Assembly: GCF_024346755.1 (NCBI RefSeq)
Contig: NZ_AP024861.1
Location: 1,364,001 to 1,428,000 of the forward strand
DNA: 64,000 nucleotides
Source: Vibrio aerogenes
GTDB taxonomy: Bacteria > Pseudomonadota > Gammaproteobacteria > Enterobacterales > Vibrionaceae
Direction: 5' to 3'
Position numbers and translations under genes: made by a program. The notes under the pieces are model-generated. The model was given only the letters and a program-made list of their open reading frames with translations, did not search any database and was not told where the DNA came from. This document shows positions 30,120 through 40,198 of this stretch, in pieces. Positions within the stretch are counted from its first letter, which is position 1. Each line of letters opens with the position of its first letter.

Positions 30120-31634
30120 ATGTGTGGTATTGTTGGAATCGTTGGTACAACGCTGGTAAATCAGTCTATTTATGATGCGTTGACCGTATTACAACATCGT
30201 GGCCAGGATGCAGCTGGTATTTGTACCATAGATAGCAATCGTTTTCGTCTGAGGAAGGCGAATGGACTGGTTAAGGACGTGTTTGCTGCAAAGCATATGC
30301 AGCGTCTTCAGGGGTCTGTAGGAATAGGGCATGTCCGCTATCCGACTGCCGGTAGCTCCAGTGCATCAGAGGCGCAGCCTTTTTATGTCAACTCTCCATT
30401 TGGTATTACGCTGGCACATAATGGCAACCTGACAAATGCTCAGGAAATCAGGGACAAATTATCTGACAAAGATCGACGTCATATTAATACGACTTCCGAC
30501 TCTGAAGTTCTTTTAAATGTCCTTGCACATGAGATTGATACGGTCAGGGGAAATGTGAATGCTGATGATGTTTTCCGGGCGATCACCAATGTACACCGAT
30601 GTGTGAAAGGTGCCTATGCTGTGGTTGCGATGATTATCGGGCATGGCTTAATTGCATTCAGGGATCCCCATGGCATTCGCCCTCTTTGTCTTGGTAAGCG
30701 GGATGTCAACGGAAAAACAGAGTATATGGTGGCCTCTGAGTCTGTTGCACTTGATGCGGTTGGATTTGATTTTATTCGGGATGTTGCGCCGGGTGAAGCA
30801 ATCTATGTGACCTTTGAAGGTGAACTCCATACACATCAGTGTGCGGATAACCCTGTGCTGAATCCATGTATTTTTGAATTTGTCTATTTTGCCCGTCCGG
30901 ACTCATTTATCGATAAAATCTCGGTTTATAGTGCCCGGGTGGAAATGGGGAAAAAACTGGGTGAGCGTATCCGGCATGATTATGCAGAGCTGGACATTGA
31001 TGTGGTGATTCCTATTCCGGAGACATCGTGTGATATTGCGCTTCAGATAGCGCAGGCGATTGATAAACCCTATCGACAGGGTTTTGTGAAAAACCGCTAT
31101 GTCGGACGTACTTTTATCATGCCCGGTCAGCAACAACGTCGTAAATCGGTACGCCGTAAACTGAATGCAATTCGCTCTGAATTTAAAGATAAGAATGTTC
31201 TGTTGGTTGATGACTCTATTGTTCGTGGCACAACGTCTGAGCAAATTATCGAAATGGCCCGGGATTCTGGTGCAAATAAAGTTTATATGGTTTCTGCCGC
31301 ACCGGAGATTCGCTTCCCGAATGTTTACGGGATTGATATGCCGAGTGCAAATGAGTTGATTGCGCATGGCCGGGACAATGATGCTATTTGTCGGCAAATT
31401 GGTGCAGATCAGCTGATTTTTCAGACGATTGAAGACCTGGTCGATGCGGTCAGAAGCGGAAATCCTGATATCCAGCGTTTTGAAACCTCAGTATTTAACG
31501 GTGAGTATGTTGCCGGTGATATTGATCAAGCGTATCTGGAATACCTTGAATCTGTGCGCAACGATGATGCAAAATTGCAAAAAGAGATACAACAGGAGCT
31601 GGCGAATCTGGAATTATATAACGAAGAAGGTTAA
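30120..31634 (+). CDS. purF: Amidophosphoribosyltransferase PurF
   Basis: A 504-residue enzyme for the first step of purine synthesis (PRPP + glutamine to phosphoribosylamine). The class II glutaminase nucleophile is Cys2 (MCGIVGIVG), with RYPTAG and HNGNLTN in the same domain; the PRPP-binding loop is [15 protein letters not shown] (about residues 361-375). A GAGGATTAAG ribosome site precedes the start. Regulated with cvpA by PurR. Confidence 0.97.
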   Translation: MCGIVGIVGTTLVNQSIYDALTVLQHRGQDAAGICTIDSNRFRLRKANGLVKDVFAAKHMQRLQGSVGIGHVRYPTAGSSSASEAQPFYVNSPFGITLAHNGNLTNAQEIRDKLSDKDRRHINTTSDSEVLLNVLAHEIDTVRGNVNADDVFRAITNVHRCVKGAYAVVAMIIGHGLIAFRDPHGIRPLCLGKRDVNGKTEYMVASESVALDAVGFDFIRDVAPGEAIYVTFEGELHTHQCADNPVLNPCIFEFVYFARPDSFIDKISVYSARVEMGKKLGERIRHDYAELDIDVVIPIPETSCDIALQIAQAIDKPYRQGFVKNRYVGRTFIMPGQQQRRKSVRRKLNAIRSEFKDKNVLLVDDSIVRGTTSEQIIEMARDSGANKVYMVSAAPEIRFPNVYGIDMPSANELIAHGRDNDAICRQIGADQLIFQTIEDLVDAVRSGNPDIQRFETSVFNGEYVAGDIDQAYLEYLESVRNDDAKLQKEIQQELANLELYNEEG

Positions 31635-31684
31635 TTATTTCAGGTACGTATGTTGTACGAAACATAAAATATGTATGAATCAAT

Positions 31685-31712
31685 AAAAAGGCTTCCTGGT
31701 GGAAGCCTTTTT
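31685..31712. terminator. purF terminator
   Basis: AAAAAGGCTTCC (31685-31696) / GGAAGCCTTTTT (31701-31712), perfect 12-bp stem with a TGGT loop; can also serve the convergent transporter gene. Confidence 0.9.
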
Positions 31713-31849
31713 ATTGTGATAACCAAAGGATGCCCTTGTTTAAGCGTACATGGATGCCTTGAGCGGTTTTCGGAACCAGACTGATTCTGATCAGAAAATA
31801 AGTGTCATTGGTATAATTTGATTACTTTGGGGTGAAACCAAAAACTAAA

Positions 31850-33181
31850 TTACAGTATCATCGCTGCAATCCAGCCGAAAATGATGAGTGGAATATTGTA
31901 ATGGATAAACGTCGGTACCACCGTTTCCCAGATATGCTCATGCTGACCGTCAGCATTGAGGCCGGATGTTGGTCCCAGTGTGGAATCTGAAGCCGGTGAT
32001 CCTGCATCCCCCAAAGCAGCAGCTGTCCCTACCAATGCAATGGTTGCCATCGGAGAGAAACCAAAAGTGATGGCTAACGGGACATAAATGGTTGCAATAA
32101 TTGGAATGGTTGAAAATGAAGAGCCTATTCCCATAGTAACCAGCAGGCCGACCACCAACATTAATAATGCAGCTAAAGGTCTGTTATCACCGATTGCATG
32201 AGCAATGGAAGACACCAGCGTCTCAACGCCTCCGGTTTGTTTCATCACGGCCGCAAATCCGGCAGCTGAAATCATAATGAAGCCAATCATCGCCATCATA
32301 TGAACGCCTTTTGTGAAGACATCATGCGTTTCTTTCCATGCAATAATGCCACCAAAAGTAAACACCATAAATCCGGTCAGAGCACCAATAATCATCGAGT
32401 CAGTCACCAGTTGAATACTCAAGGCTGCTGCAATACCCGCGACGGCTGTAATCATATGCTTTTTACGCGCAGGAGTAATTTCGACATTATCCCGGATGGT
32501 CGTTAAATCGGTTTTCTGGTACTGCCTTGGTTTTCGGTATGTAACAAAAATCGCGGTGAGTAAACCAAATATCATACCGGCGCCAGGTAACAGCATTGCT
32601 GTCGGAACCTGGCTGGCAGTAACATGGGCCAATCCGTTCTCATGCAGATTTTTCAGTAGAATATCATTGAGAAAAATACCGCCAAACCCAACCGGTAAAA
32701 TCATATAAGGCGTGATGAGGCCGAATGTTAAGATACAGGCGACCATCCGGCGGTCGATGTTCAGTTTTGCAAATACCCCCAGTAATGGCGGAATTAAAAT
32801 AGGGATAAATGCAATGTGTACCGGAATTATATTCTGTGAAGACATGGTGACCAGTATCAGCGCAATCAGAATAGAATACTTTAGCCCGGTTTGGGCCTGA
32901 TGATGTTCTTTGCCGTGAATTCTCAGGATAACCCGGTTGGCAACCCAGTCGGTGATACCTGACTTCGATATTGCCACTGCAAATGCGCCAAGCATGGCAT
33001 AACTCATTGCGATTGTTGCACCGCCACCAAGTCCACTCTGAAATGCAGAAACTGTTTCATTCAAACTCATTCCTGCAACTAAACCACCCATAATTGCACT
33101 AAATGTGAGTGCAACAACCACATTAACTCGCATTAAAGCCAGTACCAGCATAATGCAAACTGATATAACAACAGGATTCAT
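31850..33181 (-). CDS. Na+/H+ antiporter (NhaC-like, YuiF group) membrane transporter
   Basis: A 443-residue polytopic transporter with about 11-12 hydrophobic segments. Motifs such as [18 protein letters not shown] and [20 protein letters not shown] belong to the NhaC/YuiF-type antiporter group of the IT superfamily. Members are annotated as Na+/H+ antiporters or amino-acid carriers; the real substrate cannot be read from the sequence. It stands alone on the minus strand between purF and rnt. Confidence 0.75.
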   Translation of the reverse strand: MNPVVISVCIMLVLALMRVNVVVALTFSAIMGGLVAGMSLNETVSAFQSGLGGGATIAMSYAMLGAFAVAISKSGITDWVANRVILRIHGKEHHQAQTGLKYSILIALILVTMSSQNIIPVHIAFIPILIPPLLGVFAKLNIDRRMVACILTFGLITPYMILPVGFGGIFLNDILLKNLHENGLAHVTASQVPTAMLLPGAGMIFGLLTAIFVTYRKPRQYQKTDLTTIRDNVEITPARKKHMITAVAGIAAALSIQLVTDSMIIGALTGFMVFTFGGIIAWKETHDVFTKGVHMMAMIGFIMISAAGFAAVMKQTGGVETLVSSIAHAIGDNRPLAALLMLVVGLLVTMGIGSSFSTIPIIATIYVPLAITFGFSPMATIALVGTAAALGDAGSPASDSTLGPTSGLNADGQHEHIWETVVPTFIHYNIPLIIFGWIAAMIL

Positions 33182-33345
33182 ACTATTCTCATGTTTTAAG
33201 GGTTACAGACCCAAAGTGGTGTGTTTCAATGTTTTGTTATACCTGATAGTTTTATTTCACCAGTAGTTGATTCAATGGCTGTTTGGTATGACATCACCAG
33301 ACTATCAGGGTATTTTTAAGGCGTCAGCATTGTCTTTGCTACTGT

Positions 33346-33990
33346 TTACTCACCGTCAGGCAAAGGCCAGCCACCAAGTGCTTTCCATTTGTTGACAATG
33401 CCACAGAATAACTCAGCTGTTTTCTGAGTATCGTATAGTGCTGAGTGAGCTTCTTTATTATCAAATGCCATTCCGGCTGTCAGACAGGCTTTGGCTAAAA
33501 CTGTCTGACCATACGCAAGTCCGCTTAATGTTGCGGTATCAAATGTTGCAAAAGGATGGAATGGTACCCGTTTCAGCTTGCACCGCTCACTGGCTGCCAT
33601 CACAAAGCTGTGATCGAATGTTGCGTTATGTGCAACAATAATCGCTCTGTGACATTCAGTTTCTTTCTGCTCTTTACGTACCTGTTTATAGATTTCTTTG
33701 AGTGCTTCCATTTCAGTCACTGCGCCGCGCAGCGGACTGAATGGATCATAGATACCGTTGAATTCAAGTGCTTCTTTTTCAATATTTGCACCTTCAAATG
33801 GTTCAATGTGAAAATGGAGGGTCGTTGCAGGATGGAGCTGGCCTGTTTCATCCATTTTTAACGTGATTGCACATATTTCCAGTAATGCATCTGTTTTGGC
33901 GTTGAAACCGGCCGTTTCAACATCAATGACGACAGGGAAATATCCGCGAAATCGATCTTTTAACAGATTTTTAGGGTTAGTTTCGGTCAT
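33346..33990 (-). CDS. rnt: Ribonuclease T
   Basis: A 214-residue DEDDh 3'-5' exoribonuclease that trims tRNA and other stable RNA ends. Catalytic motifs: VIDVETAG (ExoI), [10 protein letters not shown] (ExoII) and the His/Asp of [15 protein letters not shown] (ExoIII). I use ATG 33990 (MTETNPKN), which has AAGG six bases upstream, over the GTG four codons earlier. It is divergent from motY, the same pairing as in V. cholerae. Confidence 0.94.
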   Translation of the reverse strand: MTETNPKNLLKDRFRGYFPVVIDVETAGFNAKTDALLEICAITLKMDETGQLHPATTLHFHIEPFEGANIEKEALEFNGIYDPFSPLRGAVTEMEALKEIYKQVRKEQKETECHRAIIVAHNATFDHSFVMAASERCKLKRVPFHPFATFDTATLSGLAYGQTVLAKACLTAGMAFDNKEAHSALYDTQKTAELFCGIVNKWKALGGWPLPDGE

Positions 33991-34200
33991 TTTTGCCTTC
34001 ACTCAAAGTACAAGGCCGGCATTATTACAGATTATCGGACCGATCAAAACCAAATAAATGAGAAAAGGATAGACTCAATGTATAAATGGCTGTACCCGAA
34101 TAAAATAAGATAAATATGGCAAGATTTTTGCTTTTTTATCCTTAATCGAACGTGAGTGTGGCAAAATCATGCCGTCTTAGTTGTATGTTGAAGAGTAATC

Positions 34201-35094
34201 ATGCCGATGAATAAAAGGTTTTTCACCGTTTTTGGAATGTTATTGACTGTTGTCTCTGGTAGTAGTCAGGCTTATGCAATGCAGAAACGCTATATAGCAA
34301 CGCCACTACAATCAAAGTGGGAAATCACTCAGGACACACCGCTTGAATGCCGGCTGGTTCATTCCATTCCTCATTATGGTGAGGCTGAGTTTATCTCGCG
34401 TGCCAGTAAAAAGGTGAATCTTGACTTTGAGTTGAAAATGTTACGTCCAATGGGAGAAACCCGTGATGTAAAACTGGTCTCAATGCCGCCATCATGGCGC
34501 CCCGGAGACAGTGCAGAACTTGTCACTCAGATGAAGTTTTTTAAGCAGTTTGATGGTTATATTGGTGGCAGAACGGCGTGGTCAATTCTGAGTGAACTAG
34601 AAAAAGGCCGGTATCCGACGTTCAGCTACCGGGAGTGGCAGGATAGAGATAAATTGATCGAAGTTGGTTTGTCTTCTGTCCTGTTTCAGGATAAATATAC
34701 GGCATTCAGCCAGTGTCTGAGTCATCTGTTGCCATATAGTTTTGAGGATATCTCGTTCACTATTCTTCATTATAACCGTGATAGTGTTCAGGTAAATAAA
34801 GCCTCTCTGAAAAGACTGGCTCAAATTGCGCAATATATCCGGTACAACAAGGATATCGATTTAGTGTTGGTTTCGACTTACACCGATGGATCCCGTACTA
34901 AAAATGAGAGTCAGAATTTGTCAGAACGCAGAGCAAAAGTGTTGCGGGAATATTTCCAGTCGCTGGGGCTTTCTGAAAACAGAATTCAGGTCGAGGGATA
35001 TGGCAAGCGTCGTCCGATTGCTGACGACGCCTCTCCGATCGGTAAAGAAAAAAACCGTCGTGTTGTTATCTCTCTCGGCAGGACGCATATTTAA
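34201..35094 (+). CDS. motY: Sodium-driven flagellar motor protein MotY
   Basis: A 297-residue outer-membrane-associated T-ring component of the polar Na+ flagellar motor. A signal peptide ends near AYAM (about residue 27). The N-terminal domain contacts the basal body; the C-terminal OmpA-like domain (about 185-293, with [25 protein letters not shown] split over its core and [14 protein letters not shown]) binds peptidoglycan. Length and both domains match Vibrio MotY (293 aa). The start could be ATG 34201 or 34207; spacing from GAAGAG favours 34201. Confidence 0.92.
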   Translation: MPMNKRFFTVFGMLLTVVSGSSQAYAMQKRYIATPLQSKWEITQDTPLECRLVHSIPHYGEAEFISRASKKVNLDFELKMLRPMGETRDVKLVSMPPSWRPGDSAELVTQMKFFKQFDGYIGGRTAWSILSELEKGRYPTFSYREWQDRDKLIEVGLSSVLFQDKYTAFSQCLSHLLPYSFEDISFTILHYNRDSVQVNKASLKRLAQIAQYIRYNKDIDLVLVSTYTDGSRTKNESQNLSERRAKVLREYFQSLGLSENRIQVEGYGKRRPIADDASPIGKEKNRRVVISLGRTHI

Positions 35095-35528
35095 TGCAGC
35101 TTGAATGTTGCAATCAAATTACAGTTTGACATGCTGTCGAGATCTTTGACCCGATGTGCAATGCGTGGGTCAGGGTGACGCTTCAAAAACTCGATGAATG
35201 CTTTTTTACAGCATCCTAACGAGTCAATAAATGCATGGCACTCTTTTCGCTGGCACTGGGGAACCAGTGTCAGGATCCTTTCTGACGCAAGCTCAAGATA
35301 TTTCAATTCATAATCGCTGTTACCGACATGACGCCAGAAAGCGGCAAGGTTGTGGCACGAAATGACCGAAATAATCAGTTTATCTTCCAGTGTAATTTCT
35401 CTGCTGTCAGTCAACTGTTCACTCATTGCCAGGGCTTTCTGGTAGTGGAGAATGCTTCTTTGGTGGTCTGAATTTCTCATGGCACTATCAGCAAGCAGAG
35501 TGTGTTTTTCCCATTCAGATACGGTCAT
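35091..35528 (-). CDS. DUF2753 family protein
   Basis: A 145-residue soluble protein of the Vibrio-typical DUF2753 family. The N-terminal half is helical with TPR-like spacing ([21 protein letters not shown] onwards); the C-terminal half has a cluster of six cysteines or histidines, including CQRKECHAF and LGCCKK, that could bind metal. Function unknown. Its 3' end overlaps motY by 4 bp on the opposite strand. A perfect Fur box 42 bp upstream of the start indicates iron regulation. Confidence 0.75.
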   Translation of the reverse strand: MTVSEWEKHTLLADSAMRNSDHQRSILHYQKALAMSEQLTDSREITLEDKLIISVISCHNLAAFWRHVGNSDYELKYLELASERILTLVPQCQRKECHAFIDSLGCCKKAFIEFLKRHPDPRIAHRVKDLDSMSNCNLIATFKLH

Positions 35529-35569
35529 TTTGTCAAGCCTTCACTTTATATAATTAAGTGAAGATTAAA

Positions 35570-35584
35570 TGATAATTATTATCA
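35570..35584. promoter_or_regulatory. Fur box upstream of the DUF2753 gene
   Basis: TGATAATTATTATCA is a perfect match to the 7-1-7 Fur palindrome TGATAATNATTATCA. Beside it CTTCACTT (35539-35546) and AAGTGAAG (35556-35563) form another inverted repeat around a TATATAA stretch that may be the -10 region of the minus-strand promoter. Confidence 0.82.
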
Positions 35585-35599
35585 AGTAAAGCATAAGTG

Positions 35600-35630
35600 C
35601 CGGGTGACGTTTTTGTCACCCGGTATTTTA
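35600..35630. terminator. Terminator between DUF2753 and gloA
   Basis: CCGGGTGAC (35600-35608) / GTCACCCGG (35615-35623), perfect stem. It follows the gloA stop on the minus strand; the T-rich tail is on the plus strand, so direction is uncertain. Confidence 0.6.
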
Positions 35631-36044
35631 TCCTTCAAGACCTGCCGAAGCTTGTTTATTCTGGATGAGTTCAACCATATAGCCATCCGGATCTTTGATA
35701 AAAGCAATATGGGTCGTTCCGCCTTTCACAGGGCCGGGTTCTCTGGTGACATTTCCTCCGGATGCTTTGATCGCCTCACAGGTTGCGTAAATGTCATTCA
35801 CACCAATTGCAATATGTCCGAAGGCGTTGCCCTGATCATACTCCGAGACTCCCCAGTTGTAGGTCAGCTCAATGACGGCGCCTTCTGATTCATCACCGTA
35901 GCCAAGAAATGCCAGTGTATATTTATATTCTGCATTCTCGCTTTTACGTAGCAGCTCCATCCCCATGACTTGTGTGTAAAATTCAATAGAACGGTCTAAA
36001 TCACCCACACGTAGCATGGTATGAAGAATTCGGTTGTTTGACAT
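35628..36044 (-). CDS. gloA: Lactoylglutathione lyase (glyoxalase I)
   Basis: A 138-residue GloA that isomerises the methylglyoxal-glutathione hemithioacetal to S-lactoylglutathione. The metal ligands are visible: His in [13 protein letters not shown], Glu in [11 protein letters not shown], His in GHIAIGV and Glu in [10 protein letters not shown]; the short gammaproteobacterial form normally uses nickel. A TGAGGAGT-like site lies ahead of ATG 36044. It occupies the V. cholerae position next to rnt and motY. Confidence 0.95.
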   Translation of the reverse strand: MSNNRILHTMLRVGDLDRSIEFYTQVMGMELLRKSENAEYKYTLAFLGYGDESEGAVIELTYNWGVSEYDQGNAFGHIAIGVNDIYATCEAIKASGGNVTREPGPVKGGTTHIAFIKDPDGYMVELIQNKQASAGLEG

Positions 36045-36286
36045 ATTTCACTCCTGATTATCGGACATTTTTTGAAAATTTATGCGGTCCTCTTTGAATG
36101 GAGATTATGTGATCATCCTGATGTGAAAATCAATTCTGTTCATCAGATGAAGGTCTGTGATAAATCAAACGATATCCCTGGTTGTCAAAAAGTCAGGCGC
36201 TCCCGGAGATAAGGCAAGAGAATGAGCGGGTAGTTTGTGGTATAAAATGCAGAGAAAAATTCAATACAGCTCAGGATAACAGATGC

Positions 36287-36775
36287 ATGGAAACCGTCGC
36301 AATTTTTGTTGATGTCCAGAATGTTTATTATACAGCCCGTCAGGCCTATCAACGTAATTTTGATTACAACAAGTTTTGGGCCCGGGTGACGAAAGACAGA
36401 GAAGTCGTTAAAGCGATTGCTTATGCGATCGACCGGGGTGACCAAAAGCAACATGAGTTTCAGAATATCCTCAGAGCGATTGGTTTTGATGTCCGGCTGA
36501 AACCTTTTATCCAGCGAGCCGATGGCTCAGCAAAGGGTGACTGGGATGTGGGGCTGACAATCGATGCACTTGAATATGCAGCGCAGGCCGATGTGATAGT
36601 TTTGGTCTCAGGGGATGGCGATTTTGACCTGCTGGCAAATAAACTGCGGATAAAATATGGCAGGCATGTTGAGGTGTATGGGGTCCCGGGTCTGACAGCC
36701 GTTTCCTTACTCAGAGAAGCCAGCGAGTTTATCCCTGTTGATGATTCATTACTGATGGGAGGCCGGGGAAGCTGA
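36287..36775 (+). CDS. NYN-domain (LabA-like) protein
   Basis: A 162-residue PIN-like/NYN protein. The acidic motifs IFVDVQNVYYTARQ (about residues 5-18), KGDWDVGLTIDALEYA and SGDGDFDLLANKLR are those of the LabA/NYN family, predicted RNases or RNA-binding proteins. The native role in Vibrio is unknown. ATG 36287 (METVAIF) is used, with AGGA 12 bp upstream; the open frame extends 105 bp further, without conserved sequence. Confidence 0.82.
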   Translation: METVAIFVDVQNVYYTARQAYQRNFDYNKFWARVTKDREVVKAIAYAIDRGDQKQHEFQNILRAIGFDVRLKPFIQRADGSAKGDWDVGLTIDALEYAAQADVIVLVSGDGDFDLLANKLRIKYGRHVEVYGVPGLTAVSLLREASEFIPVDDSLLMGGRGS

Positions 36776-36849
36776 GTCATCTATCCCGGTTTTTTATATT
36801 GATCATTGTGAGAGTATCTAAGCTGCCAGAATAAGAAAGAGGAAAGAAC

Positions 36850-37260
36850 ATGTATCAGGAAATTGATTTTCAGTTACAGCCAGATAATTTCTGTTTCAGA
36901 AAGGATGTATATCCTTTAGCCAGAATTCATGACATACGGGTAAAAAAACTGGGCTTTTTCGATAATATTGTCCAGTTGTTATTTTGGATTTTTATCTTTT
37001 CCGGTGCGGTCTGGCTGGCGACACCATTATTGGAGCAGGTGCCTTTATGGTGGCAAATCCTGGTGGCATGTCTGACGATCATTGGTTTCGTATTTGCTGT
37101 GTTCAGGCTTGCCCGTTATGCGCTGCAAATTGAGTTTATGCATGTGGATGAAACGGGTTTGCAGTGGGTCAATATTGCCCGATCATATTCGCGACAAGAT
37201 AGTGCATTATTTGAACAACAGGTTTTGAAGCTAAAAGCGGTGCTTTCATCAAATGCTTGA
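36850..37260 (+). CDS. Small inner membrane protein of unknown function
   Basis: A 136-residue protein with two membrane segments (about residues 41-58 and 68-90). The N-terminal part (FRKDVYPLARIHDIRVKK) and the cytoplasmic C-terminus look like a small beta-structured DUF6232-type domain, but I am not sure of the family. GAAAGAGGAAAGAAC precedes the start. It lies 74 bp after the NYN gene and a terminator follows, so the two may form one transcript. Confidence 0.6.
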   Translation: MYQEIDFQLQPDNFCFRKDVYPLARIHDIRVKKLGFFDNIVQLLFWIFIFSGAVWLATPLLEQVPLWWQILVACLTIIGFVFAVFRLARYALQIEFMHVDETGLQWVNIARSYSRQDSALFEQQVLKLKAVLSSNA

Positions 37261-37318
37261 TGGTTGCTCAAGCGACATCTGAGCTGGCATGATTCCCCTG
37301 TCAGCTTTTCATTCAACA

Positions 37319-37350
37319 ACAAAGCAGCACTTCGGGCTGCTTTGTTTGTC
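37319..37350 (+). terminator. Terminator of the small membrane protein gene
   Basis: ACAAAGCAGC (37319-37328) / GCTGCTTTGT (37336-37345) with a 7-nt loop, followed by T-rich sequence. Confidence 0.82.
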
Positions 37351-37554
37351 TTTGTCATTTTTATCACTATTTCATCTTTCAGACATGCATTTTATGTAAA
37401 CGAAAGCGTTTATATGATGACGAGAAGTCGGTGGCTGCTGATGTGGCTGTCGCTGTCGCATAATCCCTTATATCCATACCTACCGAAACAACAGACCCTA
37501 ACCACAAAAGGCTCGGCAGAATGATATTTTTTTGTGATGAAGCGCAATAAATAT

Positions 37555-37600
37555 TTACTTAGCCTGCTAAGTAAGTTAAATTGCTTAGCAGGCTAAGTAA
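37555..37600. promoter_or_regulatory. Tandem SlyA-type operators
   Basis: TTACTTAGCCTGCTAAG (37555-37571) and CTTAGCAGGCTAAGTAA (37584-37600) form a perfect 17-bp inverted repeat, and each arm is itself a palindrome (TTAGCCTGCTAA; TTAGCAGGCTAA). Both differ from the SlyA consensus TTAGCAAGCTAA only in the two central bases. Centres are 26 bp apart, and the second site ends 3 bp before the ribosome site of the MarR-type gene, so autorepression is likely. Confidence 0.85.
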
Positions 37601-37614
37601 AAGGCGAATTGATT

Positions 37615-38085
37615 GTGGACGATACAAAAAATCTGAAAAACATCTCACCTGTTGAGCAACTGCGGAGAACGACCCTTTTATGGCGTGCAGTTGCCGACCG
37701 GGATCTCTCCTCTTCAGAACTGACTTATAGCCGTTGGACCGCATTGTGGAAGCTGATGCAGCTTGGGGATAACGTGAGTCAGAAAACACTGGCCCAATCT
37801 TTGGGGATTGAGTTGGGTTCACTGATGAGAACGTTAAATCAACTGGAAAATCAGGGATTGATTGAACGCCACTGTAATGAGGAAGATAAGCGGGCCCGGA
37901 TTATTTCCCTGACAGATCAGGGGAAAGAGGTCATGAAAACGATTGAGGCAAAAGTCTTGCGAATCCGGCGTCACCTTTTGGCTGACATTGATGAAGAAGC
38001 ACTGCACCAGCTGAGAGTGACACTGGAAAAAATAGAACACAATGCACTTGTTTATTTAGGTAAAGAAGAAGGAAAGAGTGAATGA
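37615..38085 (+). CDS. SlyA-like MarR-family regulator
   Basis: A 156-residue winged-helix protein. The DNA-binding part (LAQSLGIELGSLMRTLNQLENQG, about residues 60-82, then DKRARIISLTDQG) matches E. coli SlyA closely, and the first helices (LWRAVADRDLSSSELTYSRW) also align. The start is uncertain: GTG 37615 or TTG 37609, both after AAGGCG. It is directly behind the double SlyA-type operator and overlaps the HlyD gene by 4 bp, so it probably represses its own efflux operon. In E. coli slyA also lies beside HlyD/FUSC-type genes (ydhJ, ydhK). Confidence 0.85.
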   Translation: MDDTKNLKNISPVEQLRRTTLLWRAVADRDLSSSELTYSRWTALWKLMQLGDNVSQKTLAQSLGIELGSLMRTLNQLENQGLIERHCNEEDKRARIISLTDQGKEVMKTIEAKVLRIRRHLLADIDEEALHQLRVTLEKIEHNALVYLGKEEGKSE

Positions 38086-39140
38086 CACCCGACCAGAAGT
38101 TTGCGCGCTGGGTGAAGTATACCTGTGCGGTTTTTGCGATTTTATTTGTTTATTTCATTTTTGCAGATATGGCAGTTCCATTAACGCCGCAATCGATGGC
38201 CACACGGATTGTCACCAAAGTTGCACCGAGACTTGATGGCCAGATTATACAGGTGAATGTCCGGAATAATCAGACTGTACATCAGGGGGATATCTTATTT
38301 GAACTTGACCCGGCCCAATATCAGCTTGCGGTTGAGCAGGCGCAACTGAATCTGGACAAAGCCATTCAGGATTTTCAGCAGCTGAATGTCCAGATTGAAG
38401 CCTCAGAGTCGGATGTGAAAGCATTGCTGGCTTCAGCCCGGCAAAAACAGCGGGAAGCGAAGCGAATGAAAAGACTGTTTGCGCATAAGAGTGTGTCGCA
38501 GAAAGAGCAGGATGATGCGGTTAGTGCCGCGACGGTTGCTCAGGCAAATCTGGAAGCAGCACAAGCCCGGCTGAAGGAACTGGTTGTCCGCCGGGGAGAA
38601 GATAAGACGGAAAATATTCAAATCCGCGTGGCAAAAAATCGCCTGCAACAGGCCCGGCTGAATCTGTCTTATACCCGGGTCAGGGCAAAACATGATGGTG
38701 TCGTGACCAATCTGCAGCTGAAGAATGGCTCAATGGCAAAAGCAGGTAGTCCGGTGATTGCTCTGGTGGATACTCATTTTGATGTGATCGCTGATTTCAG
38801 GGAAAAGAGCTTGCGAAACTTCCCGGCCAACAGCAAAGCACTGGTAACTTTTGATGGTGAGCCGGGGAAGGTTTATCCGGGGGTCATTGGTGATGTTGAT
38901 GCAGGCGTGAGCAGTGGTCAGTTTGATGCAAATGGTTCTCTGGCAACACCGACAACGTCAAACCGATGGGTTCGGGATGCACAACGTTTGCGGGTTCATA
39001 TCCGGCTTGATAATCCTTTGGTTCAACATCTTGCTGCTGGTTCCCGCGCTACCGTTCAGCTGGTTCCGGATAATCAGTTATTGACATGGCTTGCCAGAGG
39101 GCAGATCTATTTTCTCAGCTTGTTGCACTATATCTATTAG
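38082..39140 (+). CDS. HlyD/EmrA-type membrane fusion protein
   Basis: A 352-residue periplasmic adaptor. One N-terminal membrane anchor (about residues 13-30), a biotinyl-lipoyl half (VAPRLDGQIIQVNVRNNQTV), a long alpha-hairpin (about 85-195, with LNLDKAIQDFQQLN and AKNRLQQARLNL), the second lipoyl half (YTRVRAKHDGVVTNLQLKNG) and a beta-barrel. It would link an inner membrane exporter to an outer membrane channel. It is translationally coupled to the SlyA-like gene (ATGA) and followed after 21 bp by the DUF2955 gene. Confidence 0.9.
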   Translation: MTPDQKFARWVKYTCAVFAILFVYFIFADMAVPLTPQSMATRIVTKVAPRLDGQIIQVNVRNNQTVHQGDILFELDPAQYQLAVEQAQLNLDKAIQDFQQLNVQIEASESDVKALLASARQKQREAKRMKRLFAHKSVSQKEQDDAVSAATVAQANLEAAQARLKELVVRRGEDKTENIQIRVAKNRLQQARLNLSYTRVRAKHDGVVTNLQLKNGSMAKAGSPVIALVDTHFDVIADFREKSLRNFPANSKALVTFDGEPGKVYPGVIGDVDAGVSSGQFDANGSLATPTTSNRWVRDAQRLRVHIRLDNPLVQHLAAGSRATVQLVPDNQLLTWLARGQIYFLSLLHYIY

Positions 39141-39161
39141 TGAACCACAGGAGAGTTTGGT

Positions 39162-40196
39162 ATGCGTCTGTGGGATCATCCGTTCAGTGAAAATGACTTG
39201 CGCCAGTGCCTGCGTGTTGCTGCGGGGGCGACGCTGGGTTTTATTTTTTGTAAATTTTTTAATTTCAGCTTCGGTGTGTTCTTTGTCATCATGCCTGTGA
39301 TGTTGCTCGGTCTGGTGCCTGTTTTAAGTGGGCATGCCGTCAGGCAATTATTGGCATCGGGTGTGGTCACCGGGCTTGAAATCGGGCTGGTTGGAGGCTT
39401 ATTGGGCGGCCATCCGGGGGCTATGACAATTGTTGTTTTCATTTTGTTCATGAGTAAATTTTATTGTATGGCAAAAGGCCCGCTATTCTTCTTCGGTGTC
39501 AACTGTATGCTGTCGTTAAATATTATGCTGAATTTTGCCAGCTATCAGGTGACGGATGTTTCTGGTTATATTGTGACGAATTTTACAGCAAATCTTGTCG
39601 GGGTTGCGATTGCATATCTGATGTACTGGCTTATACCGGATGCTGAACCCAGAGCGCCTTTACCCAGAACGGCAGAACCAAAAGGAACACACCGGGTTCG
39701 TCATGAAGTGTTACTTGGTAGTCTGGTGGCGACGGTTTCATTTGTTGTTTTTCAGGTGTTCAATCTCAGTGATTCGATGTCTGCTCAGTCAACAACCGTC
39801 CTGTTGTTATTCAGAATGAACTGGAATGGTGCGCTGGGATATGCGCAAAAACGTGCGATGGGCGTTTTACTGGGGGTGGGTTATGGTTTGCTTGCTCAAT
39901 TTATTTTGTATGATCGTTCCGGGGATTTTGTCCTGATTATTTTGGTTTTATTTATTGGCGCGATGTTGTTTTCATATCTTCACATCAAGGAAGGCGCAGG
40001 TTCGGGGGTTGGATTCGGCGGGTTGACTACAATGGGGATTTTATTTGGTCAGTATCTGACACCGAATTCAGATCTGATGTTCAGTGCGTTATACCGGATA
40101 AGCAGTATTCTGTTCGCTATAGTTGCCTCTCTGGCCGTTATTTTTGTTGTGCACCGTCTGCTGAATTCATTTGAGGTGACGCACTACGGGGAGTAA
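39162..40196 (+). CDS. DUF2955/FUSC-type inner membrane protein
   Basis: A 344-residue protein with about ten hydrophobic segments in two halves (about residues 15-165 and 185-335) separated by a hydrophilic loop rich in Pro/Arg, the layout of DUF2955 and aromatic-acid exporter (FUSC) proteins. With the upstream HlyD protein it should form an efflux pump, by analogy with the AaeAB and YdhJK systems; the substrate is unknown. CAGGAGAG precedes the start. No outer membrane factor gene is present in the operon. Confidence 0.82.
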   Translation: MRLWDHPFSENDLRQCLRVAAGATLGFIFCKFFNFSFGVFFVIMPVMLLGLVPVLSGHAVRQLLASGVVTGLEIGLVGGLLGGHPGAMTIVVFILFMSKFYCMAKGPLFFFGVNCMLSLNIMLNFASYQVTDVSGYIVTNFTANLVGVAIAYLMYWLIPDAEPRAPLPRTAEPKGTHRVRHEVLLGSLVATVSFVVFQVFNLSDSMSAQSTTVLLLFRMNWNGALGYAQKRAMGVLLGVGYGLLAQFILYDRSGDFVLIILVLFIGAMLFSYLHIKEGAGSGVGFGGLTTMGILFGQYLTPNSDLMFSALYRISSILFAIVASLAVIFVVHRLLNSFEVTHYGE

Positions 40197-40198
40197 CT

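Larger units (their letters stand above)
37261..37614. other. Intergenic region ahead of the slyA-like operon
   Basis: About 350 bp. It contains the terminator of the upstream gene (37319-37350), then an AT-rich promoter region, then the double palindrome of the SlyA-type operator. An 86-codon open frame over the first part runs through the terminator and is not supported. Confidence 0.6.

Noticed and set aside
37264..37524. 86-codon open frame downstream of the small membrane protein gene
   Set aside because: It runs through a strong terminator and has no clear ribosome site; the hydrophobic stretch is not enough to support it.
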